A stretch of 64,000 nt of DNA. Source: Paenibacillus sp. KS-LC4 (lineage in GTDB: Bacteria; Bacillota; Bacilli; Paenibacillales; Paenibacillaceae). This document shows, piece after piece, positions 8,780-17,212 of the stretch. Each line of letters opens with the position of its first letter. The first letter of the stretch is position 1. The translations under genes and the position numbers were made by a program. The notes under the pieces were generated by a model. That model did not search any database. It saw only the letters and a program-made list of their open reading frames with translations, and had not been told where the DNA came from. The stretch covers positions 4,482,501 through 4,546,500 of the forward strand of contig NZ_CP145905.1 in assembly GCF_036894955.1 (NCBI RefSeq). Reading direction: 5' to 3'.

Positions 8780-9613
8780 TTACCCTTTAATCCCTGTTGT
8801 CGCGATGCCTTCTACGAAATGCTTCTGGGCGACGAAGAACAATATCGCCGACGGAACGACAGATAATAGTGACATCGCAAGCAATTGTCCCCATTGGACT
8901 TCGAATTGGTCAATAAACATCCGCAACGCCAGACCAACCGTAAATTTCTCGACTGAGCTGAGGTAAAGCAGCTGCGAGAAGAAGTCATCCCAGCTCCATA
9001 GGAAGGTAAAAATCCCTACAGTGACAAGCGCTGGCTTAATGAGCGGTGCGATAATGCGGAAGAAGATGCCATATACCGATGCCCCATCAATTTGCGCCGC
9101 TTCATCAAGCTCACGCGGAATGCCCCGTACAAACTGGACGACCAGGAAGACGAAGAAGGCGCCGCCGCCGAAGAAATGCGGGAGAATAAGCGGAACATAG
9201 CTGTCCGTGAACCCTAGCTTGTTGAACAATATATATTGCGGCACGACGGTTACTTGAGCCGGCAGCATCATCGTGAGCAGCAATATGGAAAACCAGAAAT
9301 TGCGAAGCTTGAAGTTCAGACGGCCAAAGCCGTAGCCAACAAGCGCTGCTGTGGCGACGCCGCCAATGACGTTCCAAAACTCCATCATTAAGGTGTTTGC
9401 GAAGAAGGTGGCAAAGGTGAACTGGGGCGAGAAGCTCCAGCCGTTCGAATAGTTTTCCCACATGAAGACGGTCGGCCATAGCGACGGCTCTCCAAGCTCA
9501 GCCATGCTTTTGAACGATGCCCCAACCCACCAAATAACCGGATAAAGCATCAGCAGCGAAAATGGGAGCAAAATCAAATGGGTACGAAGTCCAGCTAGCT
9601 TTTCTGATCTCAT
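8780..9613 (-). CDS. Sugar ABC transporter permease, MalG-like
   Basis: A 277-residue inner-membrane permease of the CUT1 class with six predicted membrane segments. The EAA loop that contacts the ATPase reads DEAAQIDGASVYGIFFRIIAPL. It pairs with the permease encoded upstream; the two genes overlap by 4 bp (ATGA), a translational coupling sign. The C-terminus VEGIATTGIKG is typical of MalG-type subunits. The next gene downstream is the binding protein, an order (F-G-E) reversed from the usual E-F-G. Confidence 0.93.
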   Translation of the reverse strand: MRSEKLAGLRTHLILLPFSLLMLYPVIWWVGASFKSMAELGEPSLWPTVFMWENYSNGWSFSPQFTFATFFANTLMMEFWNVIGGVATAALVGYGFGRLNFKLRNFWFSILLLTMMLPAQVTVVPQYILFNKLGFTDSYVPLILPHFFGGGAFFVFLVVQFVRGIPRELDEAAQIDGASVYGIFFRIIAPLIKPALVTVGIFTFLWSWDDFFSQLLYLSSVEKFTVGLALRMFIDQFEVQWGQLLAMSLLSVVPSAILFFVAQKHFVEGIATTGIKG

Positions 9614-10527
9614 TTGGCTTTCCCCCCATCCGATTCATAGAACACCCAATATTTCGATACTAAGAAATTAATAGCTGTAAAGGCCGCGATAATGACGAGC
9701 AATATCCAAGCAAGCGCTGATGCATAACCCATTTCATACTGCTTAAATGCCTTCTCGTATAAGAACAGTACGTACATATAAGTTCCGTTTGCCGGGCCGC
9801 CCTGTGTAATGATGAAAGCAGAGGTAAACATTTGGAAGGCGTTGATAATGCCCAGCACAAGGTTGAAGAACATAACAGGCGAGAGCATCGGAATCGTAAT
9901 TTTGAAAAACTGGCGAAGCTTGCTCGCTCCATCAACGGAAGCCGATTCATAGAGGTCTTTCGGAATTTGTTTAAGCCCCGCTAGAAAAATAACCATCGTT
10001 GATCCAAACTGCCAAGCGTTCAGCAAAATCAATGTGCCTAGTGCCGTATCCGGATTGGATATCCAACCAATTCCTTCAATGCCGAACCAGCCAAGCACAT
10101 GATTGACGTAGCCATCTAGGCCAAACATGTTTCTCCACAGTGCGGATACCGCAATGCTGCCGCCGATTAGCGATGGAAAATAAATGGCCGTGCGATACCA
10201 GTTGAGGCCTCTTACCTTCTTGTTAAGTAAAATCGCAACCATTAGCGAGAAAAACAGTTTAATCGGAACGGCAAGCAATACGAAGGTGAAGGTGACCGTT
10301 AGCGATTTTATAAACAGCCTATCCTTCGTAAAGATGCTCTCGTAATTATCCGTCCCGGTCCACGTTGGTGAATCCAGCAGCGAATAATCGGTGAAGGACA
10401 AGTAGAACGATTGTAAAATCGGCCACAGCGTCAGCAGCAGAAAACCGATTAGCCAAGGAGAGATAAATACGTAGCCGGCAATATCATGCCCCGTAATTTT
10501 CCAGCGGCTTTGTTTTTTTTCAAGCAT
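9610..10527 (-). CDS. Sugar ABC transporter permease, MalF-like
   Basis: A 305-residue permease and first gene of the mannoside operon. It has the CUT1 start (GYVFISPWLIGFLLLTLWP) and EAA loop YESASVDGASKLRQFFKITIPM. The start at ATG 10527 (MLEKKQSRWK) is preferred, with AGAGG upstream; an in-frame extension to 10623 would run through the promoter and operator region. Upstream are two cre-like sites and an operator-like motif also found before the LacI gene, so expression is probably inducible and catabolite-repressed. Confidence 0.92.
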   Translation of the reverse strand: MLEKKQSRWKITGHDIAGYVFISPWLIGFLLLTLWPILQSFYLSFTDYSLLDSPTWTGTDNYESIFTKDRLFIKSLTVTFTFVLLAVPIKLFFSLMVAILLNKKVRGLNWYRTAIYFPSLIGGSIAVSALWRNMFGLDGYVNHVLGWFGIEGIGWISNPDTALGTLILLNAWQFGSTMVIFLAGLKQIPKDLYESASVDGASKLRQFFKITIPMLSPVMFFNLVLGIINAFQMFTSAFIITQGGPANGTYMYVLFLYEKAFKQYEMGYASALAWILLVIIAAFTAINFLVSKYWVFYESDGGKAK

Positions 10528-10586
10528 GGCAAGACCTCTTTTCAGCGCGGGATAAATGGTCGAACTTTGTTGAACCCTGTATATCG

Positions 10587-10601
10587 TAAACCAATAGTAG
10601 T
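10587..10601. promoter_or_regulatory. Putative LacI operator, transporter promoter
   Basis: TAAACCAATAGTAGT here matches TAAACCAATGTAGT at 11896-11909 in the LacI promoter except for one inserted base. A sequence shared by two promoters around the regulator suggests its binding site (inference). Confidence 0.5.
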
Positions 10602-10602
10602 A

Positions 10603-10616
10603 TGAAAGCGTAAACA
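10603..10616. promoter_or_regulatory. cre-like site
   Basis: TGAAAGCGTAAACA fits the CcpA consensus TGWAANCGNTNWCA at 13 of 14 positions, 76 bp before the permease start. Confidence 0.45.
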
Positions 10617-10671
10617 ATGTCAACCTAATTTTTATTGAATGTTATGTTTATAATAAATAACTGAGGTTTAC

Positions 10672-10685
10672 TTAAAGCGTTTACA
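10672..10685. promoter_or_regulatory. cre-like site
   Basis: TTAAAGCGTTTACA fits the CcpA consensus at 13 of 14 positions and lies in the upstream part of the mannoside operon promoter region. Confidence 0.45.
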
Positions 10686-10720
10686 ACAATAACAAGAAAC
10701 AAAAATCTGCTTTATCCCGC

Positions 10721-10764
10721 AAAAAAAGACGGTTTAACGAGGAGATTTCCCCGCTAACCGCCTT
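10721..10764 (-). terminator. Intrinsic terminator of the LacI gene
   Basis: On the minus strand GGCGGTTA...TAAACCGTC forms an interrupted stem ending in TTTTTTT. It lies 60 bp past the LacI stop and insulates the regulator from the transporter operon. Confidence 0.85.
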
Positions 10765-10824
10765 TTAGTGAAGCTATATCGCCTTTGCTGATCTACAACT
10801 TAAAACCTAACAAATTTATCTTTA

Positions 10825-11877
10825 TTAATTTACAGGATCACCTACACTTTCCCGAATAATTAAATCGCTTTGCAGCAAAATTTTCGCATAGGGCATAGGC
10901 GCGTTTTCCAGCCGCCATTGCAGCAGTTCAACGGCCTTAATACCAAGCGCCTCCTTCTCTGCATTTACCGTCGTAATCATTGGCGTTTCGCCTAATATTT
11001 CAAGATTGTTGTCAAAGCCCGTTAAGGAGCATTGCTCGGGAACCTGCTTGCCAAGCCGCTGCAAAGCATTCATTGCGAGCAAGGCAATTTGGTCATTTGC
11101 ACATACGAATGCAGTTGGAAAACGGCTGGCTTCAAGCTCTATCAGACTGGACTGCAGCAAATTCAAATTAAACTCGTCCAGCGTCGGCTTTACTTTAAGC
11201 AAGCCCTCATTAGGCACATATTCAAGCCGGCACTCGTCCATAACCGAGCGGAAGCCGCTCCAGCGATCAATAAAGCTGCGGGAATAACCAAGCTCCCCGA
11301 TAAATTGAATGCGAGTATGGCCTTTGCCGATCAAAAACTTGACCAGCTTGCGAATGATATCATAGTTGTTCATAAAGATGCTGTCGCATTCCAGCAGCTC
11401 ATCCTCATGGTCAACCAAAATAAACGGAATGGCCTTGTTGCGCAACTCGACCAGCATCGGTGTAGCGATCAAGCCCACACCAATAATACCCATTAAGCCT
11501 TCAGGCTTCATGACGAGGTTGAAATTTCGCGGCGAATCATCCGATATAAGGACGGAGCCCAGCCCCTTTGCCTCCAAGCTTTTGGAAATGCCATCAAGCA
11601 CTTTGCCCCAATAGCCCGACTCCTTGTTTTGGCTGCGAATATTCGGAATGAGTATGCCGACAATTTGATGCTCTTCCTCGTTCGTATGCTTGCTGCTTGG
11701 CAGCTTTTTGGCACTTTTCTGGTTCATGTAGCCAAGCTGCGAGGCCATTTCAAATATTTTGCTTCGCGTAACGGCGCTAATGCCCGATTTTCCCGATAGA
11801 GCTTTGGATACCGCATATTTGGATACGCCTACCCGATCCGCAATTTCCTGCATCGTAACCTTTTTTTGCTTCCCCAC
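10825..11877 (-). CDS. LacI-family regulator of the mannoside locus
   Basis: A transcription factor of about 350 residues: N-terminal LacI helix-turn-helix (MQEIADRVGVSKYAVSKALSG) plus a periplasmic-binding-protein-like effector domain, which normally binds a sugar. The start is probably GTG 11877, nine bases after GGAG; an in-frame TTG at 11883 is too close. It lies between the GH4 gene and the transporter operon, all on the minus strand. Its promoter holds a 12-bp palindrome and a motif repeated before the transporter operon, so autoregulation and local control are likely (inference). Confidence 0.93.
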   Translation of the reverse strand: MGKQKKVTMQEIADRVGVSKYAVSKALSGKSGISAVTRSKIFEMASQLGYMNQKSAKKLPSSKHTNEEEHQIVGILIPNIRSQNKESGYWGKVLDGISKSLEAKGLGSVLISDDSPRNFNLVMKPEGLMGIIGVGLIATPMLVELRNKAIPFILVDHEDELLECDSIFMNNYDIIRKLVKFLIGKGHTRIQFIGELGYSRSFIDRWSGFRSVMDECRLEYVPNEGLLKVKPTLDEFNLNLLQSSLIELEASRFPTAFVCANDQIALLAMNALQRLGKQVPEQCSLTGFDNNLEILGETPMITTVNAEKEALGIKAVELLQWRLENAPMPYAKILLQSDLIIRESVGDPVN

Positions 11878-11895
11878 GGTCAATCACTCCAAGTC

Positions 11896-11916
11896 TAAAC
11901 CAATGTAGTCAACTAC
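11896..11916. promoter_or_regulatory. Putative LacI operator, own promoter
   Basis: TAAACCAATGTAGT is followed by CAACTAC. Within it GTAGT-CA-ACTAC is a perfect inverted repeat, the form expected for a LacI dimer. A half-site-like CAATGTAGTAGT also occurs at 13535-13546 before the GH4 gene. Confidence 0.55.
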
Positions 11917-11996
11917 TATTTTGTAAACCAAATAATTTATTGATTATCATAACAAATCCACTCCTCCCTGTACACAAGGTAATATTTAGTAATATT

Positions 11997-13511
11997 TTAC
12001 CATTCTGTAGTTGCGGCGGCAGGACGATCAATGGCCTTATCCGACTCCCCCGCATTGCGACTTGCTTCCTCACGGTTGCTCTGCATTTCTTCAACCGATT
12101 TTGTTTTCAGACGCGCTGCTCCTTCATAGCTGCGCACCGGAATGGCAAGACCATTTTCCAAACGTTTTTTTGCGGCAGCAATTGCCTCTCCGTATTGCGG
12201 AAGCCATTGCTCCTGGGCAACAAGCATTTCATCGACCATTTGCCAAATCTCATTCGGGTTACAAACGGCTCCGACCAGCGGGTCCATCATCATCGCTTGG
12301 CGCAGCAGCTTGTCATCGCCCTGAATCGCCGCTTCGACAGCCAGCCGCTGAACGGAAATGCTCACATTGCACAAAGCCGCGCAGCCTAACGGTAAATCAC
12401 CGACATGCGGCATGCTGATGCCGTTCCGATCCGCATAGCCCGGCGCTTCTATAATCGCATCATCCGGCAAATTGGCAATTACGCCATTGTTAACGACGTT
12501 GAAGTGGCCGCGGTACACCCGTCCCGTCTCCAGCCCCTCGATAATGTACGAGCCATGCTCCTGACCCCGATGCTCCTTGGCGTAGACCTTAGGCTCTTCC
12601 TTCATCCAGTTCGGGAAATCAGTCTCGAACCAGTTGCGCCCTTCTGTGCATACGCGCAAGTAACCGCCCGTTTCACCATTAATCCACGTTCCAAGATCGA
12701 TCCAGTCGCGAATTTCCTCAGGACGCTTGCGGTACCAAGGCACATATTCGCTCAAATGACCGTTGGATTCCGTACTGTAGTAGCCGAAGCGGCGCAGCAT
12801 GTCGATGCGCACCTTCTCTGTTTTGCTGAATTCCGGATGCTGTTCAAAGGCCTCCAGCAGCTTGCCCGTCATATCCTCGCCATTATGTTTAATTTGCACA
12901 TACCACGTTTGATGATTGATACCTGCGCAAATAATGTCAACCTCTTCCCGCGGAAGGCCAAATACTTCAGAAATTTGCGCATGTCCGCCCTGAACACCAT
13001 GGCATAAGCCAATCGTTCGTACACCGCCATATTTATTACAGGCCCACGTCAGCATCGCCATCGGGTTCGCATAATTCATCAGCAGGCAGTTTGGCTCCGC
13101 CACCTCGCGGATATCCTTGCAAATATTCATCATTTCGACGATGCCCCGCTGACCGTACATAATGCCGCCCGCACAAATCGTATCGCCCACACATTGGTCT
13201 ATGCCGTATTTGAGCGGGATGTCCACATCGGTCTGAAAAGCTTCCAAGCCACCGACACGAATCGTTACAAAAATGTAACGTGCATCCTTCAGCGCTTCGC
13301 GGCGATCGGTCGTAGGCTCGATCTCAATTTCTAATCCGTTCTCATTAATATCGCGCTGGCAAAGCTGGGTAACCATGTCGAGATTTTGCGGATTAATATC
13401 CTGAAAAGCGACTTTGATATGATTAAATTCTGGTACAGTCAGCAAATCACGCAGCAATCCTCTAGTAAAACCAATACTTCCTGCTCCAATAAATGCAACT
13501 TTAAATGACAT
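11997..13511 (-). CDS. GH4 glycosidase, probable alpha-galactosidase
   Basis: A 504-residue NAD+- and divalent-metal-dependent glycosidase of family GH4, which works by an oxidation-elimination mechanism. The N-terminal Rossmann motif GAGSIGFTRG, the YANPMAM segment and the metal-binding CHGVQGG support the family. Length and overall pattern fit MelA-type alpha-galactosidases better than 6-phospho-glucosidases, but GH4 specificity is hard to read from sequence; alpha-galacturonidase remains possible. Next to beta-mannosidases, removal of alpha-galactosyl branches from galactomannan fragments fits well. GGAGG lies nine bases before ATG. Confidence 0.88.
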   Translation of the reverse strand: MSFKVAFIGAGSIGFTRGLLRDLLTVPEFNHIKVAFQDINPQNLDMVTQLCQRDINENGLEIEIEPTTDRREALKDARYIFVTIRVGGLEAFQTDVDIPLKYGIDQCVGDTICAGGIMYGQRGIVEMMNICKDIREVAEPNCLLMNYANPMAMLTWACNKYGGVRTIGLCHGVQGGHAQISEVFGLPREEVDIICAGINHQTWYVQIKHNGEDMTGKLLEAFEQHPEFSKTEKVRIDMLRRFGYYSTESNGHLSEYVPWYRKRPEEIRDWIDLGTWINGETGGYLRVCTEGRNWFETDFPNWMKEEPKVYAKEHRGQEHGSYIIEGLETGRVYRGHFNVVNNGVIANLPDDAIIEAPGYADRNGISMPHVGDLPLGCAALCNVSISVQRLAVEAAIQGDDKLLRQAMMMDPLVGAVCNPNEIWQMVDEMLVAQEQWLPQYGEAIAAAKKRLENGLAIPVRSYEGAARLKTKSVEEMQSNREEASRNAGESDKAIDRPAAATTEW

Positions 13512-13653
13512 TGATTTACGCCTCCAATGGCTCGCAATGTAGTAGTGAACAATATGCTAATTGTAGCACCGGCAGCATGAAGGCGTTTGCACAATTATAA
13601 CTTCTATTTTGCTTCTTTGTATAAAATTCTAACTTTATATCCTAAACGAACAA

Positions 13654-14532
13654 TTAGCGCTCCACTTCCTTGCGCACCGCGCGGCGATAGGCAAGCGGCG
13701 TTTCATTCGTATATTTTTTGAAAAGAGTACTGAAATATTGGCTGCTGTTCACGCCAACATAATGGCAAATATCACTGACCGGAATATCGGTCTGCTCCAG
13801 CAGCATTCGCCCCTTCTCCATCCGAAAGCGCATGACGTAGTCCATAACCGAGCTACCCGTACCCGCTTTAAATATACGGTGGAAATACCCCGGATGCAGC
13901 CTTACCGCAGCCGCAATATCCTTAACCTGAATATCGCGGTCATAATTTTGCTGAATAAAAGCGAGGCTCTCGCCCACATAAAACTCCGATGCATCATGCG
14001 ACTGGCTGGAGGCCTCCTGTGCAAGCCTGCCAATTTGAACAAGCAGCTGCGTCAGCTGAAGTGCAGTGAGAAGCGGCTCCGAGCGCCGCTTGCCGTCCAG
14101 TTCCAGCACGAGCGCCTTCAGCATTTGATACACATCGCTTGGATCGTAAAGCAGCAAATAATCATGCTGCACAGCAAGCAGCGCCGCAAGCGCATGATCT
14201 GTCTCCGCCAGTTGTTTAAGGGAAGGAAGTCCCACACCAGTATGGCTAAAAATAAATTCAACATTGAGCATCCGGCATGCGGTGCCCTCCGCAACAAGAA
14301 GGCGGTGTGCGACCATCGAGTCGATGACGATGAAATGCCCTTTTTCCATCGGGATGGATTTATTCGGCAGCTCTACCGTGCAATCGCCTGATATGACATA
14401 CATAATTTCAACAGCGCTATGCTGGTGGTAAGCCATTTCGAAGCCATTCCATTCCTTAAAATAATAAGCTACTACACGAGGATGCTGCTCGGCCTGCATG
14501 AGTTGCCCCTGAAAAATACCCCTTCTTTCCAC
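13654..14532 (-). CDS. AraC-family regulator
   Basis: A 292-residue regulator with an N-terminal cupin-like sensing domain (HQHSAVEIMYVISGDCTVELP) and a C-terminal double helix-turn-helix (about residues 190-290, including DIAAAVRLHPGYFHRIFK and VGVNSSQYFSTLFKKYTNETP). GTG 14532 is the start, with GGAGG eight or nine bases upstream; the nearby ATG is out of frame. It lies 143 bp before the GH4 gene on the same strand and probably regulates it. A second regulator beside the LacI gene suggests separate control of glycosidase and transporter. Confidence 0.9.
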   Translation of the reverse strand: MERRGIFQGQLMQAEQHPRVVAYYFKEWNGFEMAYHQHSAVEIMYVISGDCTVELPNKSIPMEKGHFIVIDSMVAHRLLVAEGTACRMLNVEFIFSHTGVGLPSLKQLAETDHALAALLAVQHDYLLLYDPSDVYQMLKALVLELDGKRRSEPLLTALQLTQLLVQIGRLAQEASSQSHDASEFYVGESLAFIQQNYDRDIQVKDIAAAVRLHPGYFHRIFKAGTGSSVMDYVMRFRMEKGRMLLEQTDIPVSDICHYVGVNSSQYFSTLFKKYTNETPLAYRRAVRKEVER

Positions 14533-14571
14533 TTCATCGTCCCTCCTCTAAGTAAACACCTTCCAAGCTGC

Positions 14572-15318
14572 TTACAGCAGCCTGCCGTTATCTTTAGCGA
14601 ACCACAGCTGCATCGTCAGCATGCTGAGCACAATTGACGTCAGAGACGACGAAGCCGACATCGCAAAGACGATCAATATTTGATAGCGGACCGCCTCAAT
14701 CGGGTCTGCCCCAGCGACGATCATTCCTGTCATCATGCCTGGCAGCTGTACGAGTCCAACCGTCTTCATGCCGTCCAGCGTAGGAATGAGACTGGAGCGC
14801 ACTGCCCGGCGCACGGCTTGGCGAATCGCCTGCTTTGCGGTCGCTCCAAGCGCCAGCAGCGTCTCAATCTCTCCCCGCGACGCTTCAAGCTCCCGTTTCA
14901 TATGGTTTAAATAGAGGCCGCATACGATCATGGAGCTGCCGATAATCATCCCGCTGACCGGGATGATATACCTTGGCTCAGGCTCAATAATACGAAGCGA
15001 GAGCAGCAAGGCCAGCGTTACCGCCTCCGTGCCTGCCAATGTAAGCGCAATGCGCAGCCGGATGCCCTTAACCGGCATGGCACGGGAGCCGGCATTCCAT
15101 GACGCAACCGTAATCATCGAAATAATAATGAGCACAATAAAAATCGGATGATTCGTCTCAAAAATAAAATGCAGCAAAAAACCGATAAACAGCAGCTGCA
15201 CAGCGGAGCGAATCGTACCGGTAATAATCTCCTTCTCCAGGCCCAGCTTTTGCTTCATTGAGATAAATGTCGTAATGGCAACAAATACTAGCGTACAGGC
15301 GAGCGCAATATTATTCAT
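14572..15318 (-). CDS. fetB: FetB-like metal exporter permease (UPF0014)
   Basis: A 248-residue membrane protein with about seven hydrophobic segments, of the family of E. coli FetB, the permease of an iron exporter. Recognisable stretches are LEKEIITGTIRSAVQLLFIG, VASWNAGSRAM and LVQLPGMMTGMIVAGADP. ATG 15318 with GGAGAGG upstream is chosen. It overlaps the ATPase gene by 8 bp, so the two are coupled. The role in iron or manganese export is inferred from family and from the neighbouring Fur box. Confidence 0.87.
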   Translation of the reverse strand: MNNIALACTLVFVAITTFISMKQKLGLEKEIITGTIRSAVQLLFIGFLLHFIFETNHPIFIVLIIISMITVASWNAGSRAMPVKGIRLRIALTLAGTEAVTLALLLSLRIIEPEPRYIIPVSGMIIGSSMIVCGLYLNHMKRELEASRGEIETLLALGATAKQAIRQAVRRAVRSSLIPTLDGMKTVGLVQLPGMMTGMIVAGADPIEAVRYQILIVFAMSASSSLTSIVLSMLTMQLWFAKDNGRLL

Positions 15319-16063
15319 GGGGGTCCTCTCCTTGCTCCCGCGCATGCTGACTTTCTAAAAAGCTGCGCCCCTGCTCCGATCCGGGATTTGTGAAAAAAGC
15401 TTCCGTAGCGCTTTGCTCCAGCAGCCTGCCCTCCGCCATAAACCAGATACGCTCGCTTATTTGCCGTGCCTGCTCTAGATCATGAGTAATCCAGATGAAT
15501 GCCGCGCCTTCCTTCGAGCACCATTCGCGTAGAAACTGCTCTACCTGCCGCTTGCTCTTCGGATCAAGCGATGAAGTCGTCTCATCCAGCAGCAGCAGCG
15601 GGGAACGAAGCACTAATGCCCGCGCAAGGGCTGTCCGTTGTTTTTCTCCGCCAGACAAGCTTTCCGCCTCTTTGCTCCATTCGATATGCTCAAGGCCAAC
15701 GCCTTCCATACACCGCCTCGCCAGCGCTTCATCGAACGGCTTCCCTTGCAGCTCGCTTACCGCTCGCAAGTTATGCTCGACCGATCCCGGCAGCATGCTC
15801 GGCGTCTGAGCAACGTAACACACGATGCGCCGCCACTGCTCGGGCTTCCACTCGCTGCTTGTCCGTCCCTTCAGCAATAGCGTTCCTGCATCCAGCTCAC
15901 CAAGCAGCGACACGATTCGCAGCAGCGTGCTTTTGCCCTGTCCGGATGCGCCTAGCAGCGCAATACGTTCCCCGGCCTGCACCTGTGCTGTAATCCCCTC
16001 AAAAATCCATTCGGGAGGTTTTCTATATTTCGATACGTTATCCAAGGTTAATAAGGGGGTCAC
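15311..16063 (-). CDS. fetA: FetA-like ABC transporter ATPase
   Basis: A 250-residue ATPase: Walker A GASGQGKST (about residue 38), signature LSGGEKQR, Walker B LLLLDETTSSLD, H-loop WITHD. It is the energy subunit for the FetB-like permease. GTG 16063 has GGAGAG upstream. The operon diverges from the response regulator at 16329, and the 265-bp gap carries a Fur box close to the regulator side. Confidence 0.88.
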   Translation of the reverse strand: MTPLLTLDNVSKYRKPPEWIFEGITAQVQAGERIALLGASGQGKSTLLRIVSLLGELDAGTLLLKGRTSSEWKPEQWRRIVCYVAQTPSMLPGSVEHNLRAVSELQGKPFDEALARRCMEGVGLEHIEWSKEAESLSGGEKQRTALARALVLRSPLLLLDETTSSLDPKSKRQVEQFLREWCSKEGAAFIWITHDLEQARQISERIWFMAEGRLLEQSATEAFFTNPGSEQGRSFLESQHAREQGEDPHE

Positions 16064-16245
16064 CTAGCTCTCTCCTTCATCCATAGCCTGCATTTCACCA
16101 TTATACTCTGCTCCCTGTCTGCTCGAAAGGGAATAGCCAGACGACGATTGGGAGCAGTTGTTGGACTGTATCGGCACTCATAAGCAATTGTGTCATTTTC
16201 GCGGCTGTCCTTCGGCTAATGCGGCAAGAAACGGAGGTTTTTTAG

Positions 16246-16292
16246 TTGACAACAATGGGGGCTGCATGTAATGATAATGATAATTGTTATCA
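16246..16292 (+). promoter_or_regulatory. Promoter with overlapping Fur box
   Basis: TTGACA (16246-16251), 17 bp, TAATGA (16269-16274). TGATAATTGTTATCA (16278-16292) matches the Gram-positive 7-1-7 Fur consensus TGATAATNATTATCA at 14 of the 15 positions, the N counted as a match. The extended 16272-16292 resembles the 19-bp GATAAT hexamer array. Fur bound here would cover the -10 region. The rest of 16064-16245 shows nothing clear. Confidence 0.85.
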
Positions 16293-16328
16293 ATTGTGAA
16301 TATAAACATAAAGATGAGGTGTGGAGCC

Positions 16329-17060
16329 ATGGCATTTCAGCAGCCATATAGCATTCTGATTGTGGATGATGAGGAGCATATCCGCAAGCTGCTCAAGCTA
16401 TTTTTGAAAAAAGAAGGCTGGATCGTTGAAGAAGCCTCGGATGGCATCAATGGCTTGTTCAAGGCGATGCAATACAACTATTCAATGATTTTGCTGGATC
16501 GTAATTTGCCAGGGATGGACGGGCTTGAATTTTGCCGCGAGCTCAAGAAGAAAAAATCGACACCCGTCATTATGCTTTCCGCCCGCGGAGAAGAGGATGA
16601 CCTGCTCGACGGCTTCCAAGCGGGCTCCGACGATTATGTCGTTAAGCCATTCAGCCCGCGCGAGCTGATGTACCGCATTAAAGCGATCATTCGCCGCACC
16701 TCGGAGTTTGCTTATCGCGCCTTGCAGCGCAAGCAGACGCCCGATCTCACGCTGCCAGGACTCGTGTTCGATTATGATTCGCGGCAAGTGATTGCGGGAA
16801 ACAGCAAGGTGAAGCTGACGTTCCGTGAATATGAGCTGCTCCGGTTCATGGCAGCCAACATTAATCAGCCCATTTCCCGCGAGGATTTGATGCGGCGCAT
16901 TTGGGGCTACCAATCACTCGGCGATTACCGAACGATTGATACCCACGTGAAGCGGATTAGAGAGAAGCTGAGCCGCGTCCACCCCGAATCTGCCTCCCTG
17001 CTTCAGACGGTATGGGGCATTGGCTATTGCCTGATGAATCCCGCGGCAGAGACCATTTAG
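16329..17060 (+). CDS. Orphan OmpR-family response regulator
   Basis: A 243-residue regulator: receiver domain with acidic pocket DDEE (13-16), phospho-acceptor Asp57 in LLDRNLPGMDG, Lys in VVKPFSP, and a C-terminal winged helix (LTFREYELLRFM, TIDTHVKRIREKL, WGIGYCL). Start ATG 16329 follows GGAG; upstream in-frame codons lie within the promoter transcript and lack a site. No histidine kinase gene adjoins it. The Fur box in its promoter suggests induction under iron limitation, with FetAB or the cobalt transporter as possible targets (inference). Confidence 0.93.
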   Translation: MAFQQPYSILIVDDEEHIRKLLKLFLKKEGWIVEEASDGINGLFKAMQYNYSMILLDRNLPGMDGLEFCRELKKKKSTPVIMLSARGEEDDLLDGFQAGSDDYVVKPFSPRELMYRIKAIIRRTSEFAYRALQRKQTPDLTLPGLVFDYDSRQVIAGNSKVKLTFREYELLRFMAANINQPISREDLMRRIWGYQSLGDYRTIDTHVKRIREKLSRVHPESASLLQTVWGIGYCLMNPAAETI

Positions 17061-17168
17061 ATGAGCGGCTACAGCAGGCAGCATGGCATGACCTATCTAT
17101 ATTAGCCTGTTTTCCTGCCTGCCTTGTCCCCGCTCCCCCGGCTTGACCAACCCCGCTTCAAAACAAAG

Positions 17169-17212
17169 CAAAAGCTCCGCATTCGCCAATTAGCGCAAGC
17201 GGAGCTTTTTTA
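17169..17212. terminator. Bidirectional terminator between convergent genes
   Basis: AAAGCTCCGC pairs with GCGGAGCTTT, followed by TTTTTA on the plus strand. The stop codon of cbiO overlaps the T-run. Confidence 0.9.
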
